Shown here: one piece after another, positions 11,196 through 21,587 of the stretch | Layout: each line of letters begins with the position of its first letter | Position numbering within the stretch: the stretch's first letter is position 1 | From: Tetradesmus obliquus | Lineage: Eukaryota > Chlorophyta > Chlorophyceae > Sphaeropleales > Scenedesmaceae | Direction of reading: 5' to 3' | Assembly (NCBI GenBank): GCA_030272155.1 | Contig: CP126196.1 | Coordinates: 4,030,001 to 4,094,000, forward strand | DNA length: 64,000 nt | Program-made: the position numbers and the translations under genes | The notes under the pieces: model-generated | Database searches by the model: none | The model's input: only the letters and a program-made list of their open reading frames with translations | Told to the model about the DNA's origin: nothing

Positions 11196-12604
11196 CCTGG
11201 CGTTGCTGCTGGCTCAACTGCTGCAGCTGCGCTGGCAACTGTACATTGCCGCTGCGCAGCAGCTGCTGAGGTGCGCTGCTGACTGTTTGGGTTGCTGGAG
11301 CCTGCTGCTGCGGCCTCTGCTGCTGCTGGGAGTGCTCCTGCTCCTGCTGCTGCTGCTGTTGCTGCTGCCAGTGCTCCTGCTCCTGCTGCTCCTGCTTCCT
11401 GTGCCCCCCGAACAGCCATGCTGCCGTCGCCGACATTAGCAATGCTGAGCCTGCCTGCCGGTTGCGCCCCGCCAGGCGTAACCCACCCTGGCGCCGAGGG
11501 CATGCCGCCGCCTGAGCACTGCATGCTGCCATCCATGCTCGCCTGCCAGCCAGGCTGGCGCTGCTCAGCTGCTGCACTAGGCGCGCGGCTGCCAGGTGCC
11601 TGCAGCAGGGAATCATTTGCGGCACAAGTCTTAATCACAAACACATGATAATATAGTAAAATGACTGTAGGCGAGTGCTTGCCTTCAAGGCTTTGCTGCA
11701 CAGACAAATAACCAGTGGTCATGAACTTTACGGCATTGTATCTGCCGTCCCTGTCCCACATCAGTCTCACAACCCCTGCAATAACCTTGCTGTCACCCAC
11801 CTGCCGCTCTCCTGTTGCATCAATGCTGCCTGCGGGGCCATCTCCGGACTGTGCGGGTGCCTGCATTGGTGTGGTAACAACAAAACAAACGAGTGCAGAT
11901 GAAGCATCAGCATTTTTCTGAAGTTCTCATATGGAATGCACAGCAGCTGATGATGTTGTTGCTGCATTCTGCATGTTGCTGTACTAATGGCCCCCAACAT
12001 CCATGCTGGTTCCAACCGCAAAAACACCACTTTTTACCGCCTGTCGAAATACACGATTGCAGTTGTAATTGTTGCTGCTGCAGTCAGCAGGAAGATGTAT
12101 CATTGCATAGGCCATCACTGCAGCAGAAGGATGGTGGCACTCACCCGGTGCTGCTCCGCTCCTGCGGTGCCGCCAGCAGCTGTGTCTGCTGTCTGTAGGT
12201 ACACAGCAATACATGAACGCGTGCCACATGCAGACAAAAACACAAGCAGAAGAGCAAGCTCAGCAGCTGTGCACATCAACAATCAATAAGCTTGCTGAGC
12301 CTGAAGCTTGCGCTGTGGCAGATTATATCTTGCTGCCGGTATCAGCCAGACACACCTCCCACAAGAAACAATAGCATCAAGCATGTTTGGTAGCTGCTTT
12401 CGCTGTTGCCGCTGTTGCTGCTGTCAGAGCAATGTTGAATGTGTGGCGCCTTTGACACACACCACCCATGCTGCCTTGCATGACTCTGCACAACTGTGAG
12501 CCCACCTTTTCGTGCCCTGCTGTTGCTGCTCCAGCGCTGTGTCTTGGGACATCTGCAGCGCCGCCCAGAGCCTGCAGCGGTGCATGACCGGCCCGGTGAT
12601 ACAT
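9932..12604 (-). CDS. Unrecognised Gln/Ala-rich, probably nuclear protein
   Basis: I do not recognise this protein. Five exons are proposed: 12604-12506 (ATG at 12604, starts MYHRAGH), 12192-12145, 11860-11683, a long one ending at 10924, and 10441-9932 (TAG). Exons 1, 2, 4-end and 5 agree in phase; the acceptor of exon 4 is unresolved, and exon 3 would need a GC donor. Exon 3 encodes DSKVIAGVVRLMWDRDGRYN. Exon 4 is Gln-rich and ends with AAWKHLNKLLGAHHVPPEL. Exon 5 has a basic stretch (KRLRRKRRAEAAGKK, KRQPPKRKKQ), likely nuclear localisation signals, then a Ser/Glu/Asp-rich acidic stretch and a long Ala run from the CTG microsatellite. Composition suggests a chromatin or RNA-associated nuclear protein, which is inference only. 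Confidence 0.5.
9998..10056 (-). repeat. (CTG)n/(CAG)n microsatellite coding for poly-Ala
   Basis: Nearly uninterrupted CTG on the plus strand over about 59 bases. In the last exon of the minus-strand gene it is read in the GCA frame, giving a long alanine run interrupted by Thr. Confidence 0.9.
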
Positions 12605-12612
12605 ATACGTCG

Positions 12613-12642
12613 TAGCATGTGCGGCCCGGTCCGCACATGCTA
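12613..12642 (-). promoter_or_regulatory. 12-bp hairpin just upstream of the ATG at 12604
   Basis: Perfect 12-bp inverted repeat (12613-12624 with 12631-12642) around a 6-base loop, GC-rich, 8 bases before the proposed ATG of the gene at 12604-9932. In its RNA this would be a stable 5' UTR hairpin, and both arms contain an ATG. A regulatory role is inference. Confidence 0.6.
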
Positions 12643-13177
12643 ACCTCAGCTTGGATGGATCTGTTCAGGTTTTTGAGCAATGCAGCGGTAGAAGAACCTG
12701 CTGCATGCGTTTTCGCCAGACCATGGCTTGAAAGCAGAGGTGAAGGCCGCGAGTGCACAGCAGCAACCAACATGAGCGTCTGCTGTCCGTTCAGTGGGCA
12801 GCTTGGGCAGCAACCCAGGCAGCGTATCTATCTGCTGCATGTGTTCTGCGGAACACCCAGATCATGCCTCCAGATGGATTCAACTGGCTGCTGCTGCACT
12901 CCTGGTCTGAACCTCAGCTTGGATGGATCTGTTCAGGTTTTTGAGCAATGCAGCGGTAGAAGAACCTGCTGCATGCGGTTTTGCCAGACCATGGCTTGAA
13001 AGCAGAGGTGAAGGCCGCGAGTGCACAGGAGCAACCAACATGAGCGTCTGCTGTCCGTTCAGTGGGCAGCTTGGGCAGCAACCCAGGCAGCGTATCTATC
13101 TGCTGCATGTGTTCTGCGGAACACCCAGATCATGCCTCCAGATGGATTCAACTGGCTGCTGCTGCACTCCTGGTCTG
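12642..13177. repeat. Two tandem 268-bp repeats, almost identical
   Basis: 12642-12909 is repeated as 12910-13177 with only a few substitutions, and the first bases of a third copy follow to about 13188. The array starts exactly at the outer base of the 12-bp hairpin. It lies in the upstream region of the gene at 12604-9932. Confidence 0.95.
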
Positions 13178-13240
13178 AACCTCAGCTTGATCAAGCTGCA
13201 TTCATGAGTGCATCTGTTCAGGTTTTCTGCTGCACTGTGG

Positions 13241-13935
13241 CTGCGTGCAGACAGACTGCATGTCAGCACCGCCAGTGGTTTGCCAAACTCAGGGTGACTG
13301 TTGAGAAGGGGTTCCCATTGCTGTGCTGTGGCTGCACGCAGAGAGACTGCATGTCAGCACAGCCAGTGGTTGGGGTGGTTGTTGGAGAGCGCTGAGCACT
13401 GCTGTGTTGTGGCTGCATGCAGACAGGCTGCATGTCACCACTGCCAGTGGTTGGGGTGATTGTTGAGAAGGGGTTCCCATTGCTGTGCTGTGGCTGCACG
13501 CAGAGAGACTGCATGTCACTGACAGCGGTTGGGGTGATTGTTGAAGAGCGCTGAGCACTGCTGTGTTGTGGCTGCATGCAGACAGACTGCGCGTCAGCAC
13601 TGCCAGCAGTTGAGGTGACTGTTGCAAAGCGCTGAGCACTGCTGTGAATTGGCTGCATGCAGAGAGACTGCATGTCAGCAACGCCAGTGGTTGGGGTGAT
13701 TGTTGCAGAGCGCTGAGCACTGCTGTGTTGTGGCTGCATGCAGACAGACTGCATGTCAGCACTGCCAGTGGTTTGGGTGACTGTTGCAAAGCGCTGAACA
13801 CTGCTGTGCTGTGGCTGCATGCAGACAGACTGCATGTCAGCACTGACAGTGGTTGGGGTTATTGTTGCAAGTGTGCTGAGCACTGCTATGCTGTGACTGC
13901 ATGCAGACAGACTGCATGTAATGTCAGCACAGCAA
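13241..13935. repeat. Minisatellite of about nine diverged units, 80-88 bp
   Basis: Units begin with tggctgc(a/g)tgcagacagactgc or a close variant, near 13241, 13329, 13409, 13489, 13569, 13650, 13731, 13815 and 13893. They alternate between two slightly different types. Open frames through the array on the minus strand read Ser/Cys/Thr-rich repeats, without other evidence of coding. Confidence 0.9.
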
Positions 13936-14225
13936 GTGTTTGGGGTAACGGTTTAAGCCGCTGAAATCATGAGTGGCTTGGTAACAAACAACAAAATTGT
14001 GGCTTGCAATACACCCCATTTAACAAACAGCTGCCAGCAGTATGAGTAACATGAGGCGATATTGTTACTTTGCCACTTGAACCACATAGTTAAAGTGCCT
14101 CAACCCACTGATAACCCTGCTTATCCCAAGGCATTGTGTTTCTGCTTGCTAGCAGCCGGAGGATGGGCAGCAACAACTGCAGCAAATAAATCAACAACCA
14201 ACTGATATCAACACACCTACACATG

Positions 14226-14295
14226 TCAATGTCCACCAAGCACGCTATGTGCAGCTTCCTCCAATGCACTCATCAGCGCAACATCAGGATGGACC

Positions 14296-14327
<32 letters not shown>

Positions 14328-16452
14328 TGTGCTGCCACCAACAACTGCTTCACCAGCAGCAGCAGCAGCAGCACCTGTAGTGCTGCGATACTCAACAGCC
14401 CTGCTGACCATCACAGCCGCCACCTTGAACTTGTGATGTCCGCTGCTGCTCTGCTCCAACACCTCAACCCCCACCCTACACTTCTCATGCTGAGTCACCC
14501 GAAGCTTTGCCATAGCCATGTGGCTGATCTTTGCTGCATGCCATGCATCCACAACAACATCTTGACAAACGCAGCCTGATATGCAATGCAATCGAGCCTT
14601 ACCCATCATCCTGTGGGATCTCTGGTATCCAATCCAAACAAACATGTCTGCCTGGGCTAAGCTGTTTGCCTTTGCGCCGAGTGCAGTTAGCACACTACTG
14701 CCAACACCAGGCTTGAGGTAGACCGCGTCAGTCGGTGGTGGAATCACCAGCGCATTAGCAGCACCCTGCAGCAGCCGTGTGCTGCTGCTGCTGCTGCTGC
14801 TGCTGTTGATTGCGGATTTTGTACTGCTGCCAGATCTTGCGTTGCTGGATCCTGGGGAGCGGAGCAAGATGCCGGCTGCATCGTCGCCACCATCGTCTGC
14901 TGCTGCTGCTGCTGATGCTGCTTGCAGCAACAGCTTCCTACCAGGCTGGTTGACAACCACCTCTATCCCAGTTGCTGTTGTGGATGCAGCCACCTATACA
15001 GAGCAGGACACACATACCAAAAAAATCAGGTTGAAGCAGCCATAGTGGCGGAGGCCCTGTCTAGACACGCAAGTGAGCAATATGACTGCAATCCAGCTAA
15101 TTGCAACATCCAAAATTGTTTTTTCGGCAGCTCTTCATAAAATACCTGGCGAGCATCTGCTGGCAGTTGGAAGCCGCCTCCCTGCCCTCCCACCAGCCGC
15201 TCCCGCGACACAAACTGCTGCTGCTGCTGCCCTGACTGCAGCATATGCGCTGCTGCCGCTGCCTGCCGCTGCGCCTCCTGCATTGCCGCCTGCAAGCCAT
15301 CTACCGCTCCAGAGATTGCTGCTCCAGGCAATACTGCTGCTGCTGCTGCTGCTGCTGCTGGAGTGATGGGCAGTGGCAGGTGTGCCTGCGTTGCTTGCAG
15401 CTGTGCTGCTGCTGCAAACATGCCGTGCTGCTGCAGGATGTGTGCTTTCTGCTGCAGGGTGAGTTGGGGGATGGCCTGGGGGCTTGCAGCTCTTGTGTCT
15501 AGCTGAAGCACAAGCAGAGCCTTTGGGATGTGGCTGACGTAACCCCTGTGGCAAAAAAGATCAGCAACAGAGGAACATGTTAGTGTGAAGTGTTGAAGCA
15601 AACATGGCATGCCATGTGCACACGCAGTAGTGCAGAACACAGCAGTGATAGCCTGTGGTTGATGCATCTACACTCACGCAACACAGATGTGCTGCTGGGG
15701 CAGCAAGTGAACAAGGTTGCTTTTAACAGAGAAGCAGACAGAAGCAACAGCGTTTCTGAAGGTACGCAGTGAGATTGGGTGGACACCTGGTTCACAATCA
15801 CTGCCTGTAGATGCTGCTGCCGCTCAAGCAACATATGCACAGGCATGCAAGCATTTCCTCACCACCTAGGCTTGTGACTATTGCCTTCATTCACAAAGTA
15901 CCAGTCTGTATGATTCTCGCCAGCAGCAGCCTTCAGGTCAATTCCAGCAGCACAGGCTGACTGCTGTGGCTCATAGTTGTTGGGAAACATTGGCGCCGGG
16001 ATGCTGTCACTGTATGCCATATCTGAGCACACACACACACACAAGCAGCAGCAGCAGCAGCAGCCAGTGGTGAGCACAACAGGCAAACACGGCCCCAGCC
16101 CAGACGCTTGAGCAAGGCCACAGCAAAAAAATATAAGGCCTGGCAGGCATGCAACTGCTGACAAGGCACCAGCCCCATCTATTCCTGCTGCTGTCCCCTC
16201 GCAGCAGCAACAGCCCTTTCCTGCTCTGGTCTAGGCATCATTTGACATCCTGTGTCTGCTGCACTGCATGGCTGTCATTCTGCTGTGGCACGAGCTGAGC
16301 TGCTTACTCTGCCGGCAAATGGCAGCATCAGAGCATGGGCTGCTCGCTCACCTGCTGGTGTCAGCGGCTGCAGCATCAGCCCCAGGTATGTCTGCTGCAG
16401 CAGCCCCACTGCAAGGTCAGCCATGTAGGCATGGCCTAGCTCACTGGGGTAG

Positions 16453-16491
<39 letters not shown>

Positions 16492-16598
16492 GCACCAGTG
16501 GCATTGTGGGCTGCGCCAGGCAGGAAGATGTCTTCAGCCCGAAAGCCCTGCCAGTTGTTGACCATACCATGCCAGACAGCATCCCTGGTAGGACGGGG

Positions 16599-16642
<44 letters not shown>

Positions 16643-18380
16643 CACCACGGTCAGAGACATGAGGTTACTGCTGGGTGCTTGAGTGGTAGAGCACGCCTGC
16701 TTCATGCATGCCTCAGCGTCTCAAGGAATAGTGCAGCTACAGCACACAAAACAATACTGTTTACAGCCAATCACCTGAAGGAGAGCCACGGCAGCTGGTA
16801 GTACTGTGCAATGACTCCAAAGTGATCCTCAATTGTGTGGTAGAAAGGAAGGTTGTTTGCCTTGACACCAGCTTGCAGGAAATTGGTGACAACTACTGCT
16901 GGGCTGTTGGGCAGCCGCAACAGCTTGCGCACCAGCCGTTCAAATGCGTGGACGTAACCGTTATTAACGGATGTGTCCAGGTAGCCGTCACTGGTTGCAA
17001 ACTGCTTGCAGGAACAGCAGTGGCAGTAAGCAGCCGGCATCAGTGTTTCAGGGCCTGCATGCTGCTGGGCGTGCTGCTTGCTGCCCACAGCAGGATGCAG
17101 GTTTCAGGGCACGTAGCATGATTTGCGGTTCCAAAACATGCCAGGCCTCACTGACATTCAGCTGTCCGTGCTGGTGCCTCAAGGGCTTGCTGGTGCCACT
17201 TTGCACTGCAAGCGCTGTCTGCTTGCTGCTCACAGGCAGCTGCTTCCTTTTGCAGCCGATCATGCCGCAAGCCACTCTCACCTCCACAAGTATCAGATCA
17301 GCATCCTGGCTGACAAACTTGTCCAAGCATGCAGCAACAAACTCGCTGTGGCCCCCTGGCACACAGCCGTTCTTGGCAGTTACTGCTGCATGGGGAAAGG
17401 CGGTACGGATGTACTGTTGAAGCCGGGAGAACCAGTCACTGCTGCCTCGCTGCACACCAATGCCATATGAAGCGCCTCCTATAACACCTATGTGAGTAGG
17501 TTGGCCGTCTAGAAGCTTCTTAATGACTTGTCTGTGTTGTGCAGTTTAAAGAGGATAAGTGTGACGCAGGCGGCAGACACACGCGCAGAGCAGCAGCTGA
17601 GTTGCGTTCGTGTCGCCTCGCACACGCCGGCGATTGCGTGTGTACCTGCTGTTGCAGGTAGGTGAAGGAGCATAAATGCAAGGCATTGCAGCAGGTGCAG
17701 GTGTACCTGCAGCTACCAGAAGATTTTAAAATTTCTTGCCAGCACCCTGTGGCTTGCAAGCCAATTGGCTGTCAGGCCTGACCACACCAGGCCGAAACAC
17801 AATGTCTGGCTGCTTACACTCCACCTCGACTGCCTAGTGACCGACACATGTAAGACAGCACACGTGATTTTCCCTGCAACTTGAGGCCTCTGCTGCCAGG
17901 CTGCTGCAATGCAGTGAACCTGATGGTCAGGGCCCTGAGAGACTGTGCTGTTGCAGGATGGTCAGGGCCCTGAGAGACTGTGCTGTTGCAGGATGGTCAG
18001 GGCCCTGAGAGACTGTGCTGTTGCAGGATGGTGCTAGCGTGTGACTCCAGACAGGTGTGGCACTAAACATTGCATCGACCTCCTCAGCAGTATCACAATA
18101 GACGGTCGACTGCCCACCTGAGTCGTCCACTGCACCCCTGGTACGCAATGCCGTTGCGCAGCAGCGGCATGGGCAGTGACTGGCTGTAGTTGCTGATTGC
18201 ATGATAAGCTGTTACAGATGGCATGTTTGTCGCAGCATATAAGCCCGCGAAGCTGTCGAATTGCCCTGGTGGGCTTTGATGGCCGATAGCATGCTGCTCA
18301 ACCACCAGTAGCGCCAGCAACCACACTGCTAGGGTGGTCCTATTGTTCCAAACTGCCGTTGATGTACTCATTTTCATCAT
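14226..18380 (-). CDS. SGNH-hydrolase-like secreted or type II membrane protein
   Basis: Plant/algal SGNH (GDSL-like) hydrolase family; substrate unknown, perhaps acylated cell-wall or surface glycans. Seven exons close in frame to 766 aa: 18380-18118, 17531-17282, 17001-16775, 16584-16352, 16022-15863, 15545-15146, 14993-14226. An ATG pair starts a short basic stretch and one hydrophobic segment (LAVWLLALLVVEQ), a signal anchor. Then GRLRQVIKKLLDGQP, the nucleophile block HIGVIGGASYGIG, DWFSRLQQY, NGCVPGG, DADLILVE and ERLVRKLLRLPNSPAVV. The histidine block reads HYPSELGHAYMADLAV, with a Tyr between His and Pro where the family usually has His-Pro, and a Gln run of about 12 lies directly before it. 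The C-terminal domain has WYFVNEGNSHKPRWGY, ISGCVC and FKVAAVMVS. Head to head with APEH. Confidence 0.86.
17922..18026 (-). repeat. Three exact 35-bp tandem units
   Basis: Three identical units of 35 bases, starting gatggtcagggccctgagag, inside intron 1 of the SGNH-like gene. A fourth unit starts at 18027 but diverges after a few bases. Confidence 0.96.
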
Positions 18381-18961
18381 CGACGGTTCATCATCATCTT
18401 CACAGCACACTACAGGATTGTCACCAGCAGCAGGGAGTTCAATAACCAAGTGTATTGCCTTCAAGAGTCTGTCAAAATAATTGTAACACAAGTAAGAAAC
18501 AGTGATACACCCAGCTGATGTTGATGCTCCTTGCAGGCAATGCTCGATCAATTAGGTCTTGTTACTTGCAGTTCAAGAGGTGTTGCTGCCTTGCAAACGC
18601 ACATACGCTTTGCAATTATAAGTTGAAGTTGATCATCAGCCTTCTCTTGAAACCAAATCTCTGTTCCCAGCTGGATCGAACGCAACTGGGCACGGCCTTG
18701 AGCTGGGGATGCGCCTTAGCACATTGACAACGAGAACTGGCTGCAGGGCATTGCACGAGTTCCGCAGAGCTCGATCAGTAGGCTGCTGCAGGTGAACATG
18801 TGGCAGGACCCTCTCAGGGCTTACCTGACATCCTGCAGGAGCCAGTTGTGCCATCCAGAGCTGCTGATCGCTGCATTAGTTTGCAAGATCGGTAGTGTTT
18901 ACAGTCACGTAATCCCGGCTGCAGCTGGTTGTTCAAGACACCCGTACCTGTGCAGGCAGAT
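18381..18961. promoter_or_regulatory. Shared upstream region of SGNH-like gene and APEH
   Basis: The two genes are transcribed away from each other from this stretch of about 580 bases, which should hold both promoters and 5' UTRs. No clear TATA box or known motif was identified. Confidence 0.5.
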
Positions 18962-21550
18962 ATGCAGCAGAGTCCACACAGGTGGTGCAAGCCTTCCCTG
19001 AAGCTCTTCTGTGCTCTGGTGTCATTGCTCCTCATTCACCGTGCTAGGCCCAGTCACGGTGCAGCAGCAGCATCGCGCAGCTCTATCCACAAGCTTCAAG
19101 CGCCTGCAGGACAGCCGCAGCGGCACAGCACTGTGTCGGTTACAGCAGTTGCAGGCGCATCTGCTACAGCAGGCGGCAGCATGTCATGCAGCACAGCAGC
19201 AGCAGCTGCTCCTGCAGCAGATGCTAAGGCAGGGCCCCAGGAGGTGCCAACAGGCATGGATGCAGAGGCAGCGCTGATGGAGCAGCTAACCAGCATTCCT
19301 CTCATCAGCAAGGCGATCTGCAGGCCCTCACACAACACTGGCGGCAGAGGCGTCGATATTCAGGTATGTTGTCAAGATGACATTTGAAGTCATCAACCAA
19401 TCAGAAGCGTAGATTCGTTGAAGGTGGTCAGCAAGGTGTTTAGACGGTGCCAAGCCATGCCTGCAGGACTAGCCGACAAGATGTATCCTGCAGGAACAAG
19501 TGTCTTTCTGCAGCTTTCCAGTGCACGCAAAAACAAACAGCTGAACTGTAGTACCGTTGCACATCCGACTTCTGCTGGCGCTTGATCAATGAACTGACTG
19601 GCTGCTGCTGCAGGTGCTCGCAACCCAGCACAACCTGCCCAGTAACAGCAAGCGACAGCTGCAGTTCACTGCCTTTGTGCCGGAGCCCCACAGGCACCAC
19701 CAGGTGCTGTGCAGCGGGCTGCCCACTGAGCTGCAGCAGAGCCTGATCAGCTCACCATCACCATCAGGTGAGAGGTCTCAGCGTGATGTGTTCTTGTGCA
19801 TTGGGGTTACCCCAGTATTAGCTCTTGTAAGCTGGGCAGGCAGCAGCAGAGCTGCCCACTGAGCTGCAGCGGAGCCTGCTCAACTCACCATCACCATCAG
19901 GTGAGAAGTGAGCGGGTTGAAGTTGTTTATACATCGTTTGCGTATAGAGTAGCAGGCAGCGGATGTGCAGGTTACCTGGATGCGTCACAGCCAGCAATGC
20001 AGCGGTTTGCAACAGCAACGCAGCAATGCACTTCACCGCCTTTGTGCCGGAGCCCCACAGGCACCACCAGGTGCTGTGCAGCGGCCTGCCTACTGCGCTG
20101 CAGCGGAGCCTGCTCAATTCACCAGCACCATTAGGTGAGGAGTCAGCGGGTTGCAGTTCGTCGAGTTTTATCTGTAATAACGTAGCAGGCACCGGGTATG
20201 CGGGTTGCCAGGATGCGTTACAGCTAGCCAGCAGCACAGGCACTGCAGCCGCTTGCAATAGCCGCATGGAGCAGCCGAGTGCAACAGCGGCTGCATTGAA
20301 GCAGTCAGCTTTTGTGCCTGAGCCCCACAGGCACCACCAGGTGCTGTGCAGCGGGCTGCCCATCAGGTGAGGCTGTCAGTGCGTTGCACTGGCGTAAAAG
20401 GTGCAACATCAAAGCATGCAGCAGCATGCAGGGGGTATAAAAGCAAGTAGCAAGGCCCTCGATGTCATGCGGTTGTGGCGCTGTGCTGCCGCCGCTGCTG
20501 CTGCTGCTGTGCTGCAGGCAGACGCTCGCTGATCGCCAAGAGCAGCAGTGATGGCGTGCTGCTGGAGCTGTGGGCACACAACCGCATCGTCAAGGTGATC
20601 CTGCAGCAGCTGCGCAAACTTTTGCTAGGACAGTTGACAGCAAAGGGGAGCTCGACGCCAGCAGAACAGCAGAGCATATCATGCCATCACAGACGAACCG
20701 CCTCTGTGTACCCAAGCACCTACCTACACGAGCACGTAGCAGGTGGAACACGCCTTGAGGCAGAGGTTTGTCACAACCTGCGCTTGCTCTGAACTGCTGC
20801 TGCTGTCATAACGGGGTTGTCCTGCAGGAGCTGCTTGTTCCCAAGAGCCTGCATGGTCCCATCATCACTGGTGGCTGGTTCTGTTCTGTGATGCATACTT
20901 TGAGATGCGGTTGCTGCTTTGCATGTCCTGCAGGAGCTGCTCGTGCCTAAGAGCCTTCATGGTCCCATCATCAACGATGGCTGGTTCAGCAGGGGCGCTG
21001 CCTGGAACCCCACAGAGAGCATCATCGTGTATGTTGCAGAAGAGCCAGCAGCAGAGCAGACACCCAAGTTCGGCAGCAGCAACGGCAGCAGTAACGGCAG
21101 CAGCAGCGGCAGCAATGGCAGCAGCAGCAATGGTGAGGCGGCGGCTGCGCCGCGCACGTGGCGTGGCGTGTCTGCTGCTGTGGAGGATTGGGGCGAGCTC
21201 AACACTGGCAAGCGCACACCCAGCTTGTTTGCGCTGAACACAGAGACCTGGCAGGTGCGCGTACTGATGGCTGCTTGCCGCAAGCGCATGGCGCGGACTG
21301 ACACACTGCTATCATTTTGCTGCTTGTCTGTGTACACAACACATGCTGTCTGCTGCTGGTGCTGCTTCTTCATTGCATGTGCATGAGCCTGAACTCGATT
21401 GTGCTCCCTCCGCATGCGCTTGACTGCACCTGCCACTGCTGTCTGCTGCTGCTGCTGCTGCGCTGCATCCCAGGTGCACAAGCTGTCAGGACTCGCTGAC
21501 TCAGACGCCTCTTGGGGTCAGCCAGTGTGGACGCCTGACGGCTCCGGCAT

Positions 21551-21587
<37 letters not shown>

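Noticed and set aside
10924-11599. Placing exon 4 of the Gln/Ala-rich gene at the strong acceptor ctgctgcag
   Set aside because: Phase from the preceding exon then gives an early stop; the real acceptor or the previous donor must differ, so the junction was left open.
13241-13935. Regularly spaced repeats resembling a CRISPR array
   Set aside because: The units are contiguous and diverged with no unique spacers, and the surroundings are clearly eukaryotic. It is a minisatellite, as is 8532-8639.
19846-20370. Extra coding exons in APEH
   Set aside because: Including them would repeat the same propeller strand and break frame; they are donor-side copies without acceptors.
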